Positions 42,970-51,961 of a stretch of DNA of 64,000 bases are shown here, piece after piece (position 1 is the stretch's first letter; every line of letters starts with the position of its first letter). The notes below the pieces were generated by a model that was not told where the DNA came from, did no database searches, and saw only the letters and a list, made by a program, of their open reading frames with translations. This DNA comes from Microbacterium sp. JZ31 (lineage in GTDB: Bacteria > Actinomycetota > Actinomycetes > Actinomycetales > Microbacteriaceae). The stretch lies in contig NZ_CP017661.1 in assembly GCF_016805985.1 (NCBI RefSeq), positions 2,480,001-2,544,000 on the forward strand. Direction: 5' to 3'. Both the position numbers and the translations under genes were made by a program.

Positions 42970-44394
42970 ATGGCGACTCACGAGAGTACGACCGCTGATG
43001 GCCTCGAGCGGGCCGCAGGACGGTGCGCGACGACGACTTACCTCCTGGGCGCCGGCTTCTCGCGGGCGATTTCCGGATCCATGCCCCTACTGAACGAGCT
43101 CGGTCGTCGGGTGCACGAGGCGGATCCTGTGCTTAAAGATCGTGTTGCCCGCCACGAGATCGAGGACTTCGAAACGTGGATGTCGCTAGTCGCCACTGCG
43201 GAGCCGTATCGAAACCGTGCCGAGAATTACGAATCACTCGGCCTCTATTCCCGGGCGGTGCGGCAAGTGGGACGGGTACTTCAGGATGAAGTAAGCATCG
43301 CCACGAGCGCCGACCTGCCGGTGTGGCTCCAGCGCCTGGTTCAGATCTGGCACGCAACCAAGGCACCGGTCGCAACGTTCAACTACGACACTCTCACCGA
43401 GATTGCCGCCAAAAGAGGGAGCCTGTACGACCCCGACGAAAGACTCGTCCTCCCTTGGCCCACAGTGATCAACTTCGCACCAAGCGGCAACGATAAGTCG
43501 ATTGGCGAGGACAGTCGCAATATTGCCTGGTCTTCTTTTCGATTGCTGAAGCTGCACGGGTCGGTGAACTGGTTCTGGGTGCCGGAAGACGCGAGCGGCG
43601 CGACCCTCGAACGAGTACCTCTCTTCGATGGCGCTGTCGAGGACGAGCGGAGCTTTGACACGTCGCGCTGGTTACCGGGTCGAGAACCGTACATTGTTCC
43701 TCCGGTGGCGACCAAGTCCCTCTTCTATGGAGGGCCGCTCACTTCGCACCTCTGGCGATCGGCTAGCGCTGCGCTCACAGACAGTGAGGAAGTCGTGATT
43801 ATGGGTTATTCGATGCCCGTCACCGACCTAACAACGCTCGGCCTCCTGCGGGAGGCGTTCCGGCGCAAGCAGACGCTCAGGGTCGTGGTGTGCGACCCGA
43901 ACCCAGGTCCTGTCGTCGAGAGATTGAGAAGCCTGCTGTCGCCCGACACCGAACTCGATGTGACGACTTTTGACGGTGCCGATGCGGTCCGGAGCTTCGT
44001 CGACACGAGATGGAGCACAGTTCGGAAGTCCGTCGTCGAGACGCTCCGCTCGCATCTCTTCGCTGCAGGTGACATGCCCGTATCGATCAACGGCGACGAC
44101 CAGGAGATTCGACAGGTGAATTCATTCACCCGCTCAGGCAGTTCGCTGACGCTTCACGCTTCGAACAGCTTTCACACCACCATGTGGCGGGAGGACTGGG
44201 ATCTCAACCCGGACCAGGAAATTGGCCCCTCCTACTTCGAAAGGGCAACCACGGTCGCCACTGCGTTGGAGGGGTGTGATGAAGTTCAGGTCGAGGATCG
44301 GACGGGGCGAGCGGATGTGTGGGGAGGCCGCGAATCGACCCTGGGCCTTCGGCGATGGTTCGACCTGTATGCAAACCTTCCTCACGAGCGCTAG
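42970..44394 (+). CDS. SIR2-like domain protein (predicted NADase)
   Basis: A 474-residue protein. The SIR2-fold nucleotide site is seen as YLLGAGFSRAIS (residues 24-35), the conserved FNYDTLTE (137-144), LLKLHGSVNWFW (193-203) and VVIMGYSMPVTDLTTLG. These match the SIR2_2-type domains found in bacterial defence proteins such as ThsA and DSR, which destroy NAD. The C-terminal 130 residues are not recognised and may sense infection. No partner gene of a known system is adjacent. Confidence 0.82.
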   Translation: MATHESTTADGLERAAGRCATTTYLLGAGFSRAISGSMPLLNELGRRVHEADPVLKDRVARHEIEDFETWMSLVATAEPYRNRAENYESLGLYSRAVRQVGRVLQDEVSIATSADLPVWLQRLVQIWHATKAPVATFNYDTLTEIAAKRGSLYDPDERLVLPWPTVINFAPSGNDKSIGEDSRNIAWSSFRLLKLHGSVNWFWVPEDASGATLERVPLFDGAVEDERSFDTSRWLPGREPYIVPPVATKSLFYGGPLTSHLWRSASAALTDSEEVVIMGYSMPVTDLTTLGLLREAFRRKQTLRVVVCDPNPGPVVERLRSLLSPDTELDVTTFDGADAVRSFVDTRWSTVRKSVVETLRSHLFAAGDMPVSINGDDQEIRQVNSFTRSGSSLTLHASNSFHTTMWREDWDLNPDQEIGPSYFERATTVATALEGCDEVQVEDRTGRADVWGGRESTLGLRRWFDLYANLPHER

Positions 44395-44461
44395 TGACCG
44401 GTCAGCGGCCGTGCGTGCTTCCGTGCGATGAGGACGCTCGACCGAACGCAGTCCGGCTTGC

Positions 44462-44482
44462 GCGCCTCGCGCCTCGCGCCTC
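44462..44482. repeat. Heptamer GCGCCTC repeated three times
   Basis: Three perfect tandem copies just after the SIR2 gene. Fourteen bases earlier (44439-44452) lies a copy of CGACCGAACGCAGT, which also occurs at 42188-42201. Confidence 0.6.
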
Positions 44483-44667
44483 ACAGGTTCCGCCGCCGGT
44501 ACACGACAGAACCACCGTCGTTGAACCGTACTGCAGCACTCGGAGGCCAACCTGATCAGCGTCGGATGCGTCATCCCAGCCGGGAAGGCCCTCCTCGCCG
44601 GGAAAGTGCATGAGATCGCGCTCCCGCGCGAAGTCTAGATAGATCACCGCAACCTTCTTACCGGGCG

Positions 44668-45746
44668 CTAATCCGAGTCGATTAGCGCCGCACCCGAGTA
44701 GGTGAAAGCGAGCGCTGTCAAGTCCTCGTCCGCGATCGACCAGGGCGACACTACCCGCAGCAGACCGCCCGACGCGCTTGGCGGTATCGCGGTCTTGTCG
44801 AGCACGATCCGCGACACCACCGCGAGCGCGTTGCTCGGGTGCATTTCCCGGTGCAGCGCGACCTCGTTACGGGTCAGGATCACGCTCGCGCCGGGTGACG
44901 TCGTGCCTTTCACTTCGACGAAAAGCCGCTCCTCGCCGCGCCGACAATCCAGATCGTAGGACTCCGTCAACCCCACGTCTTCAACGGCCCACCCCGCTCC
45001 TTCGAAGTGGGCGGTCGCGACGTCCACGGCCCGCTGCTCGATCGCCTTCTGCTCGGCCTTCGATACGCGAAAGCCCTGCCCAGACTTCTTTGGATGCCGC
45101 GGGTTCGCCGCCGCCTCCAACTCCTCGACTGCGAGCACGACGTCAGCAGGCGGGTTACCGGGCACCGCCGGATCGGTCGCCTCTGCCGCATACACAAGGT
45201 CGAGCCGGTCGAGCATGCTAAGCACGTCGGCCCGGAGCACCTCAGCGGACGGCACCGAATCTCGCGGATACTCGATCGCCACCGCAACGGTGCGGGCGTA
45301 GTTGCTGCCCGCCGAGCCCGGTGTCGCCGCGAGGTCGATCTGCGGCTCATCTGTCGCGCCGAGTTGTTGCCTCGCCCACCGCAGCAGCCCGGCCGTCTCG
45401 GCCGCCTCGCGGGGGTAGAACCGGCCGTCGCGCCGCACCATAGCCCCGTGCGACAACGTGAGGTAGCAGCGCGAGCCGTTGGCAGCGAACAGGTAGGAGA
45501 GATACCACCCCTCCGTCGGCTTCGGGCTGAGCAGCGGGTCGAATAGCCGCACCCACGGCACCTGAGCCTTCAAACCCATGCCGTCCTGCCGTGCACGAGT
45601 ATCGGCCGGTCGCGGGCGGGCACGTTCGCGCGCAGCCACGCGGGAATCTCATCCCGCACCAGCATGCCCCGCACCCGCATCTCCTCGGAGTTGCCGGTCG
45701 ACCAATCGGGTTGCAGGTCAAGCACCTGCGTCAGCAGATCGCGCAC
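44668..45746 (-). pseudogene. MrcB-N/DUF3883 protein with a frameshift
   Basis: The gene begins with GTG at 45746 (GGAGG five bases upstream): VRDLLTQVLDLQPDWSTGNS and MLVRDEIPAWLRANVP, the opening of the McrB-associated DUF3578 domain. That frame ends at TGA near 45574, while the homologous sequence continues in another frame from about 45577 (MGLKAQVPWVRLFDP, GWYLSYLFAANG). The C-terminal DUF3883 domain has YDLDCRRGEERLFVEVKGTTS, similar to the D-x(n)-ExK nuclease-like core. One single-base change would restore a protein of about 358 residues. It is 9 bases after the membrane-anchored gene upstream. Confidence 0.75.
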
Positions 45747-45755
45747 GACGGCCTC

Positions 45756-46406
45756 CTACTCCGCCGACTCGGTGGACTGCGCTCGGCGGCGATACGACCT
45801 CCCATCGTCGAACCACACCTGCCCGGCGTGCAGGTGATCGTGCGGCACCCCGAGCGGGGAGCGCCAGAACACCCGCTCCTCAATCTCAGGCTGGAACGGC
45901 ACCAACCGCATCCCGGAATCGCCAATGGAACCGGCGTACGCAAGTTCCATTGCGGCGTGCAGGGGCTCCAGGCTCTCAACTTCGACGTCGATGTGGTCGC
46001 CGGGTTCGACCTTCACCGACTCGGCTACCGAGCGCGAACCCCTGTGCTTGCGATCCTCGATGACGTACACGTTCGCCACGACGTCGTGCGCCGTGTGGCG
46101 GCCGATGTTCGTGAGCCGGAAGACCCCGGCGTCGTACCACTCGCGGTGCCACCGCACGTCATGCTGCTCGACCGCCCGCGCATCCGCAGCGGCGACCACC
46201 TCTACCGAAGACTGTGCGATCCGGTTCGACTCCTTGGCGAGAGCGTTCGCGTCCTCGGCGATCGCGTTGCTCTTCGTTGCTGCCTCATTGGCTCGACCGG
46301 CGCGCATGTACGCCATCATCCCCAGCACGAACCCCGTCCCACCGAACACGACCGCACCGACCGCAGCCACCCACGCGGCAACCGCCGCCGACACCTCAGC
46401 ATCCAC
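45756..46406 (-). CDS. Membrane-anchored protein, function unknown
   Basis: A 216-residue protein with one N-terminal membrane helix (VAAWVAAVGAVVFGGTGFVLGMMAYM), a helical stretch AATKSNAIAEDANALAKES and a soluble C-terminal domain rich in beta strands. It stops 9 bases before the MrcB-like gene. A palindrome lies 27 bases upstream of the start. No recognised family. Confidence 0.65.
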   Translation of the reverse strand: MDAEVSAAVAAWVAAVGAVVFGGTGFVLGMMAYMRAGRANEAATKSNAIAEDANALAKESNRIAQSSVEVVAAADARAVEQHDVRWHREWYDAGVFRLTNIGRHTAHDVVANVYVIEDRKHRGSRSVAESVKVEPGDHIDVEVESLEPLHAAMELAYAGSIGDSGMRLVPFQPEIEERVFWRSPLGVPHDHLHAGQVWFDDGRSYRRRAQSTESAE

Positions 46407-46432
46407 GACCCGACGCTACAGTCCGCCCCCGA

Positions 46433-46450
46433 CAGTTCGCGTGCGAACTG
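46433..46450. promoter_or_regulatory. Palindrome, possible operator
   Basis: CAGTTCGC-GT-GCGAACTG, an 8-bp perfect palindrome 27 bases upstream of the start of the minus-strand membrane-anchored gene. Position fits an operator. Confidence 0.45.
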
Positions 46451-46730
46451 CCAACCGGCACCCTGATTCCCCCGCTGGCCGGGGTGCAACGTCCAGGCGA
46501 TTGCGCGCCCGCTCGCCGCGTAGGCGCGCCCAACTCGCGCCATAAGGGGCCGATTCGGGATGGCACGCCGCAATACGGGGCGAAACTGCGCCCGTGCGAG
46601 CACCACATGCGTGCCGGCTTCCCACAAGAGGCCCGCCAAGCGTTCGGGCGAGCGATTGGTCGCTGCGAGTGAGGATACGCATAGGGTGGCACCCAGACCA
46701 GCCAAGCTACTCCACGAAGGACACGCGGCG
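46451..46730. other. Intergenic region between divergent genes, no gene seen
   Basis: Together with the palindrome this makes 324 bases without a supported gene. Open frames present have no start signals. Promoters for the divergent neighbours must be here. Confidence 0.5.
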
Positions 46731-47735
46731 ATGCTAGTGATATTGGATGCCAATGTCATAGTGAGGAATCCTCTCCTGCGAGGCGAAAAGTGGGACTCTG
46801 CATCTGCTGCCGTCTCTGCGGCGCGGTTGCGTTTGGTGGTACCCGAGTCGGTGAAGCTCGAAGCTATAGGCATATTTGAGCGCGCCCACGCGCAGCGAGT
46901 TTGAGACCTGAACACGCTCTTGAAGAAGTCCAGCGCCAGCGCTAAGGCGGCCGGGGCCGCCTTAGTAGCGGTTTACGAGGAGGAGGCTGCAAGTTACGCC
47001 GCTCGGCTCTCGGCAAGACTCCAAACGATCGGCGCATTAGTCGTCTCTCCGCCAGCCGTTGACCACGTCGTCATGGTGAGGCGAGCCCTCGATCGGGTTC
47101 CTCCTTTTGATCAAAACGGAGGCGGTTACCGCGACAGCCTGCTCTGGTTGGCCGCGATGGAACAGATTGACGATCCTCCGTTCGACTCCATCGTTCTGGT
47201 TTCAGACGATGGGATCTTTACATCGCAACTCCACTCGCTAAGACAAGAGTTGTCCGCGGCAACCGGCGCGCACCTCGAAGTTGTCCGGAAGATCGAGGAC
47301 GTCGACTTCCCCGACGAGTACGACGTTGGATCGTTCGATCTGAACGATGCCCTCCTCGAGCCGGAGCAGATCACGGATGCGATGCGCGACCTGTTGCCGG
47401 ATAAGGACGTATCGAGGTTTCTCCACGACTTTGCTGACGGCGCGCGGATCTACGCCATCGCGAGCGTGGATCTTGATGAGAACTCGGTCGAGGTACGGCG
47501 TAGATATGCGACCGGCACGTTCGAGATCAGTGCCGAGGCTGAGGTCGTTGCGGAAATCCGCGTCTTTGCGGCGTGGGACGACGATGAGGTTGAGGAGTAC
47601 GCCGAACGGATGGAGAGATGGCAGCTGCGCGTGAGTTGGCGTGGCGAGAGCTCCGACGGGAGTGCCGAACTTGATGGCGACTACTTCATCGAGGTAACCG
47701 CGCGAGAGGCGCTTGAGGAGGAATCGTGTGCCTAG
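46731..47735 (+). pseudogene. PIN-domain (DUF4935-like) protein interrupted by an in-frame stop
   Basis: ATG 46731 is preceded by GAAGGA. The protein opens MLVILDANVIVRNPLLRG, with the first catalytic Asp of PIN nucleases, and runs for 57 codons to a TGA at 46902-46904. The same frame then continues with 276 codons (DLNTLLKKSSASAK onward) carrying RDSLLWLAAME and FDSIVLVSDDGIFTSQ, which are the later acidic motifs of the PIN fold. One stop codon therefore separates the metal-binding residues. Unless read through, the nuclease is dead; a sequence error is possible. Confidence 0.72.
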
Positions 47736-48011
47736 AAGTCCGTCGGCCCAGGCCTTCGAGACGAGCCGGTGGCACACACGGCCTCTTCCGGCCGTGAACA
47801 CCCGCACGCAGGGCGGACGCCTATCGCGCGCGCCCACGTCCGGATGCGATGGACCGCGTACCTGCAATGCCCGTTGACGGATCGAGCGCATGAAAGCCCA
47901 ACGGGGTAGGCAGGACACGAGTGGCGTCCTCGCAACCGGATGCTGCGTCGCCAGGATGACACGGCGGAATAGTCTGCGGGCTACTCCGTGACACCGCTCG
48001 GGTGTGGAGCG

Positions 48012-50909
48012 CTAGCCGATGAGTGCAAGTATCGTGCCAGCCGCGACTCCTGCCGCAGCGTCACCAGCTTTATCGCCGATCCATTGCGCGATTGCTCTCA
48101 AACGCTCGACCGCATGTGGGCGATCGCCCCGCTGCTCCTCATCGCGGGCGGCGGTTAGCACAGCCGCGATCTCCGCGTTTCCTGAGCGGGCGGCCTGTTC
48201 TCTGAGGACGTCGAGCGCAAGAAGGACCTCTGTCACACTCACACCCTGCTGATTGGTGTTCTCACCAAGCTTTCCGTCGCGGCCGACGTACCCGGCCTGA
48301 CCATAGACGTTGTATGTATCCGACATTCCTGACTCCTGCCTGACATTGATTACCACGCTTGCTCGCCCCACATCATCAACACTCACCTCTGCTGTTCCCG
48401 GGACGGACTGCTTGACGGCGGGAGTCACCGGGACACGGGGATCTGCCGCAGCGATTAGATCGTATTGTGAACCGCTCTGTGGAGTGCGGATCAGCGGTTC
48501 TGACAGGCCGGTCAGTTCCGCTGGCAGACGCGGATAGTAGTAGGCGGGGTACGAACCGTATTCGTCCGGAATCTCATCCCACACGCGAAGCCAAAGCGAG
48601 GGGTCTTCGACGTCGGCGTCTGTGAGCGGTTTACGTGATGCTCGTCCAATAAACTCGAGGTAGGTGTCCGCATCGCGATTGGCGAGCGCCACAAGTGCGA
48701 CCAGCCAATCGTTCGATCTGTTGCTCAATCGGCCGATGCCGGTCAACGCGCTCGCTGCACCCGCCGGGTCTCCGACGACCAATCGACTGAATGCGACTTG
48801 TGCTGCAATGGCGGGATAATCCAAGTGATGCGCTCCCTCATCGGCCGCCGTTCTGTAATCTCCCTGTAGAACGCGCTGGAGAACGCGCGCGTAAGTCACA
48901 CGAGAATCTTTTCGGAGCTCGGTTGGGAGTTTGTCGGCCAAGTCCTCAAGCCGTCGGAGGTCCGACCCACTTCCGAATTGGAGCGCCAGCACACAAGCTT
49001 CTTCGAAGACCCGGTGGGCATGCCGAGAGGACCGCTTCGTTTCAGAGACGTAAGCGGACTCAAGGTCCTCCAGTGCCACCTTTATTCTGGATGACCGCGC
49101 GAGTAGGAATGCCCGCACACTCAGCAAGTAGACACGCATCTCCTCGGACGCGCTCACCAGACCCGAATCGAGAGCGGCGAGCGCTGCGTCGATTGCGCCG
49201 TGGCGCCAAAGTGCCTGAGCTAGACGCGATAGAGGCCCTTCAAACCCGTCGCAGTTCCGGATCAGTCGGTCTGCGATTCGCGACAGGTAGAGATCACTCT
49301 CAAGCGATTCCGCAATGTCGATGTAGGTCATCCAGAATTCGCGAGACGCCTTGCCCTGTGAGGCGATCGTCGCATGCTGGAGAGCGAGCACATCGTCACC
49401 GTGACGGCCGCGAGCGTGAAGAAGGAGCACGAGACTGGCGCGCAAGCGGTAGTGAGGGGCCGTAGACCCGGTCAGCGTTGCGAGGAGGACCGGCGTCATC
49501 TCCCTGACAATGCGCGGATCACGGTGGTCGAAGCTTGAATGAGCCATCGCCGGCAGAGCCACCTGCTTGAACTGCTGGACGAGGTTGTGCACGCTGTTTT
49601 CAAGACCCGCCCTGCCGTAGTGATAGCGAGCCTCGATGAATGCCGCGCCGGCGCGCGCAACATCCCTGTAAGTCGTCCCGGTTCTGCGTGCGAAGTGCTC
49701 AGCCGCACGAGAGTGCGCAGCGATCTCGCGGCGCCGCTGGCGATTCAACGAACTTGCCGCCAACTGCCTGACTATCGGGTTGATTGAGTAATACGCCTGT
49801 GTCCTATCGAGAGCAAATGCTCCCACGAGCGCGTCCCGTGCCGCCTGCCACCTGGGAAGGCTGCCGCCAGCGCTTTCAATGGCATCTGCTTTGAAGGGAC
49901 GGCGGTATACAGACAAGTTCTCCGCGAGCGCCAGAGTCGAGGGGTCGAAACGGCCTATTGTGCGCGACCAAAACCGGCGTTCGATTGACTGCAGCAATTC
50001 GCGAGATGGGGGCTCATCCCGGAGATCCCACGTGTCCTGACTGAAGCTAATGATGTTGTCTAGTGGCTCACCAGCAAGGCAAGAGACAAAGGCCCGGATT
50101 GCCCGCGGATTATTCGCGAGCCAACTGCAGATATCTGTGCGCAGGTCGAGAGGAACCTCGGTTTCGAGGTGCTGGTCAGTTAGCAACTTACTCAGGAACT
50201 CGGCGCCCTCACCGTCCGACATCGCGCGCGCCGTCCGCACTGCTGCCCGGTCGAGCCAGTCATCTGGTGCGGGCGCGAAGTTGCTGACGAGTAAAAGCCT
50301 ACCCTGACCCCTTGACCGGGAGAGGGCATTTGCGAATCGACGAAACTCGGGGTTACCGATCTGACGATTCGGGTCCAGGAGATGCTCGAAATCATCGAGG
50401 ATTAGCAGGACTTTCCGATCGCGAAGGATCTCGGACAAGCCATCTAGCCAGTTCGCGGAGTCGGTCATCGTGTGGATGCCAGCGTCCTCTAAGGATGACC
50501 CAACACCCAAGAGGACCTCATCCAGGTCGGCTTCCGGTGGTACGGAGAAGAAGATCCGAGTTCCGTCCCATGCCTTCTGAAATTCAGCGGCAGCGCCCGA
50601 TTTCCCGAGACCCTCAAACCCTTGAAGGACTCCGATTGACTCGGTCCCATCCACCCAGTCGGCGGCAAGCCACTGCACCATCTGGTTGAAACTGCTCTCC
50701 GGCAATTGGCCCCCTCGAACACCGCTCTTGCGCGATGCTATCGGTCCGCTGGCTGACGGCGGTAGCCGGACGCTCGGGACACAGCGGAGGAGCATTCCTT
50801 CGAGGGCGTCCACGCTCGCTCGTGGATTCCCGGGATGTCCCGCACGCAGACATGATCGGTAGATAGCGCTTGAGGGGCCGTCATCGTGCACCGCCCGTTT
50901 GAGGATCAC
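48012..50909 (-). CDS. STAND NTPase with helical-repeat region and C-terminal glycine-motif tail
   Basis: A 965-residue protein. A P-loop of STAND type, GVLQGFEGLGKSGAAAEF, is at residues 93-110 and Walker B KVLLILDDFEHLL at 166-178, followed by a winged-helix-like region and, from about residue 400 to 800, TPR-like helical repeats. From residue 862 the tail reads SDTYNVYGQAGYVGRDGKLG, then a helical end with a hydrophobic last segment. Such proteins sense phage components and oligomerise to kill the cell. The tail resembles amyloid/RHIM-like signalling motifs (inference). The start codon GTG 50909 is uncertain; upstream starts are not excluded. Confidence 0.75.
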   Translation of the reverse strand: MILKRAVHDDGPSSAIYRSCLRAGHPGNPRASVDALEGMLLRCVPSVRLPPSASGPIASRKSGVRGGQLPESSFNQMVQWLAADWVDGTESIGVLQGFEGLGKSGAAAEFQKAWDGTRIFFSVPPEADLDEVLLGVGSSLEDAGIHTMTDSANWLDGLSEILRDRKVLLILDDFEHLLDPNRQIGNPEFRRFANALSRSRGQGRLLLVSNFAPAPDDWLDRAAVRTARAMSDGEGAEFLSKLLTDQHLETEVPLDLRTDICSWLANNPRAIRAFVSCLAGEPLDNIISFSQDTWDLRDEPPSRELLQSIERRFWSRTIGRFDPSTLALAENLSVYRRPFKADAIESAGGSLPRWQAARDALVGAFALDRTQAYYSINPIVRQLAASSLNRQRRREIAAHSRAAEHFARRTGTTYRDVARAGAAFIEARYHYGRAGLENSVHNLVQQFKQVALPAMAHSSFDHRDPRIVREMTPVLLATLTGSTAPHYRLRASLVLLLHARGRHGDDVLALQHATIASQGKASREFWMTYIDIAESLESDLYLSRIADRLIRNCDGFEGPLSRLAQALWRHGAIDAALAALDSGLVSASEEMRVYLLSVRAFLLARSSRIKVALEDLESAYVSETKRSSRHAHRVFEEACVLALQFGSGSDLRRLEDLADKLPTELRKDSRVTYARVLQRVLQGDYRTAADEGAHHLDYPAIAAQVAFSRLVVGDPAGAASALTGIGRLSNRSNDWLVALVALANRDADTYLEFIGRASRKPLTDADVEDPSLWLRVWDEIPDEYGSYPAYYYPRLPAELTGLSEPLIRTPQSGSQYDLIAAADPRVPVTPAVKQSVPGTAEVSVDDVGRASVVINVRQESGMSDTYNVYGQAGYVGRDGKLGENTNQQGVSVTEVLLALDVLREQAARSGNAEIAAVLTAARDEEQRGDRPHAVERLRAIAQWIGDKAGDAAAGVAAGTILALIG

Positions 50910-51172
50910 GCATCGCCCGTCTCCAGGAACAACGCGTAGGCATCTGCAGACACCTCCACGAGCGCAAAGGCGACCGGTTACCTATCGGGTCCCACCGCTT
51001 CGATCACGTGTGCGCGGTACCGCTGGTTGGGATAGGAGGGTGGGTGAGTGGGATGGTGCGACCGGTCGGTCGGCGCTCGCTGCCCCACGGGTCGACCCCG
51101 CGCAGATCGGCCGGCGCACCCTCGACGAACACCCGAGCACTTGCCACCTTGACGGGACCACCGGCTCTGCGA

Positions 51173-51352
51173 TCACTTACGCGGCACGTTAGCTCGAACG
51201 TCGGCCGCCTGTTCCTCGTCGAGCACCCAGCGCTGATGCTTCGGGCGATCGGGGTACTTCGATCGCAGGTAGTCCCGGACGACTTTGCCGGGTCTCGCCT
51301 CATCGCGATATTCGAGCTCGCGCGCCAGTTCGGCTGGTTCGTAGGTAGCCAT
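51173..51352 (-). CDS. Small hypothetical protein
   Basis: A 59-residue protein MATYEPAELARELEYRDEA followed by PGKVVRDYLRSKYPDRPKHQRW. Charged and helical, similar to small proteins of actinobacterial accessory DNA. No Shine-Dalgarno is obvious. Function unknown. Confidence 0.6.
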   Translation of the reverse strand: MATYEPAELARELEYRDEARPGKVVRDYLRSKYPDRPKHQRWVLDEEQAADVRANVPRK

Positions 51353-51398
51353 GTCGGAAGAGTACGCGTTCGCTACCGTCGCTGTGCTGTATCGAGCC

Positions 51399-51647
51399 TC
51401 AGCGCGGGTGCATTGCCTCGACGCGGTCGACGAGAGTGAGGAACTCGGCGGCGACGTCGACGTCTGGATCTGTCCAGCGCGTGGTGAGCGGAGCATGGTT
51501 GAACTCGGTGTATATGGCGCCGGCGTTGCTGCGGTTTGGGTACGCCTTGACGGCGAACCCGGTCCAATCCTTGCCGGGGTACTGTCCGACCATCAGCTCG
51601 ACGCAGTTGCCGCTAAAGAGCTCGTAGGCGACGTAGACCGTGGCCAC
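51399..51647 (-). CDS. Small hypothetical protein
   Basis: About 82 residues starting with GTG 51647: VATVYVAYELFSGNCVELMVG, ending LTLVDRVEAMHPR. A mixed alpha/beta composition without recognised motifs. Codon use supports coding. It lies close to the right border of the island. Confidence 0.5.
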   Translation of the reverse strand: MATVYVAYELFSGNCVELMVGQYPGKDWTGFAVKAYPNRSNAGAIYTEFNHAPLTTRWTDPDVDVAAEFLTLVDRVEAMHPR

Positions 51648-51664
51648 ACGGCCGTCGCTGCGCC

Positions 51665-51881
51665 CTAAATACGGTCGTTGCCGGCGGTGAGCCAGGCCGC
51701 CTTCAGCACGCGACGTTCTTCGAGCTCGCTGCGGATGACCGCGTCGAGTGCCTCCGCCCGGCGTCGGAGGATCTTGTTCACCCGGGTGAGTGCCTTGAAA
51801 AACTCCGCGAGTTGGCTGTCCCGGGCCGGCGGTGGCCGTCCAGAAGGATTCGAGCATGTCGGCTTCGGCGCTGGCGTTCAT
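51665..51881 (-). pseudogene. Small helical protein with a +1 frameshift
   Basis: MNASAEADMLESFWTATAG from ATG 51881 (AGAGG six bases before it), then one extra base, then RDSQLAEFFKALTRVNKILR and a helical end to TAG 51665. The second frame has convincing coding character, so the reading frame appears to have been broken near 51820. Confidence 0.55.
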
Positions 51882-51961
51882 CAGGGGCCTCTCTCGTCGC
51901 CGCTCCACGGCAGCTGGTGCGACCGCGCATCCGCGTCGCCGCGCCGACTCTCCGGCCGACG

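Larger units (their letters stand above)
24693..51961. mobile_element. Accessory (defence) island bordered on the left by tRNA-Arg
   Basis: Between tRNA-Arg and the GH65 gene the base composition becomes visibly less GC-biased, codon third positions are less uniformly G/C, gene direction alternates, and the content is defence- and mobility-related: GIY-YIG/DUF2075 ATPase, Vsr, DNA methyltransferase, dptFGH, SIR2, STAND NTPase, and a relaxase-helicase remnant. Core genes on both sides are ordinary. I see no integrase, no transposase and no clear copy of the tRNA 3' end at the right border, so the boundaries are inferred from content. Confidence 0.65.

Noticed and set aside
44402..44647. 81-codon minus-strand frame after the SIR2 gene
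   Set aside because: The second half is made of the tandem heptamer and has low-complexity Arg/Ser-rich translation; no ribosome site.
24693..51961. CRISPR array or Cas genes in the island
   Set aside because: No regularly spaced direct repeats and no Cas-like proteins are visible.
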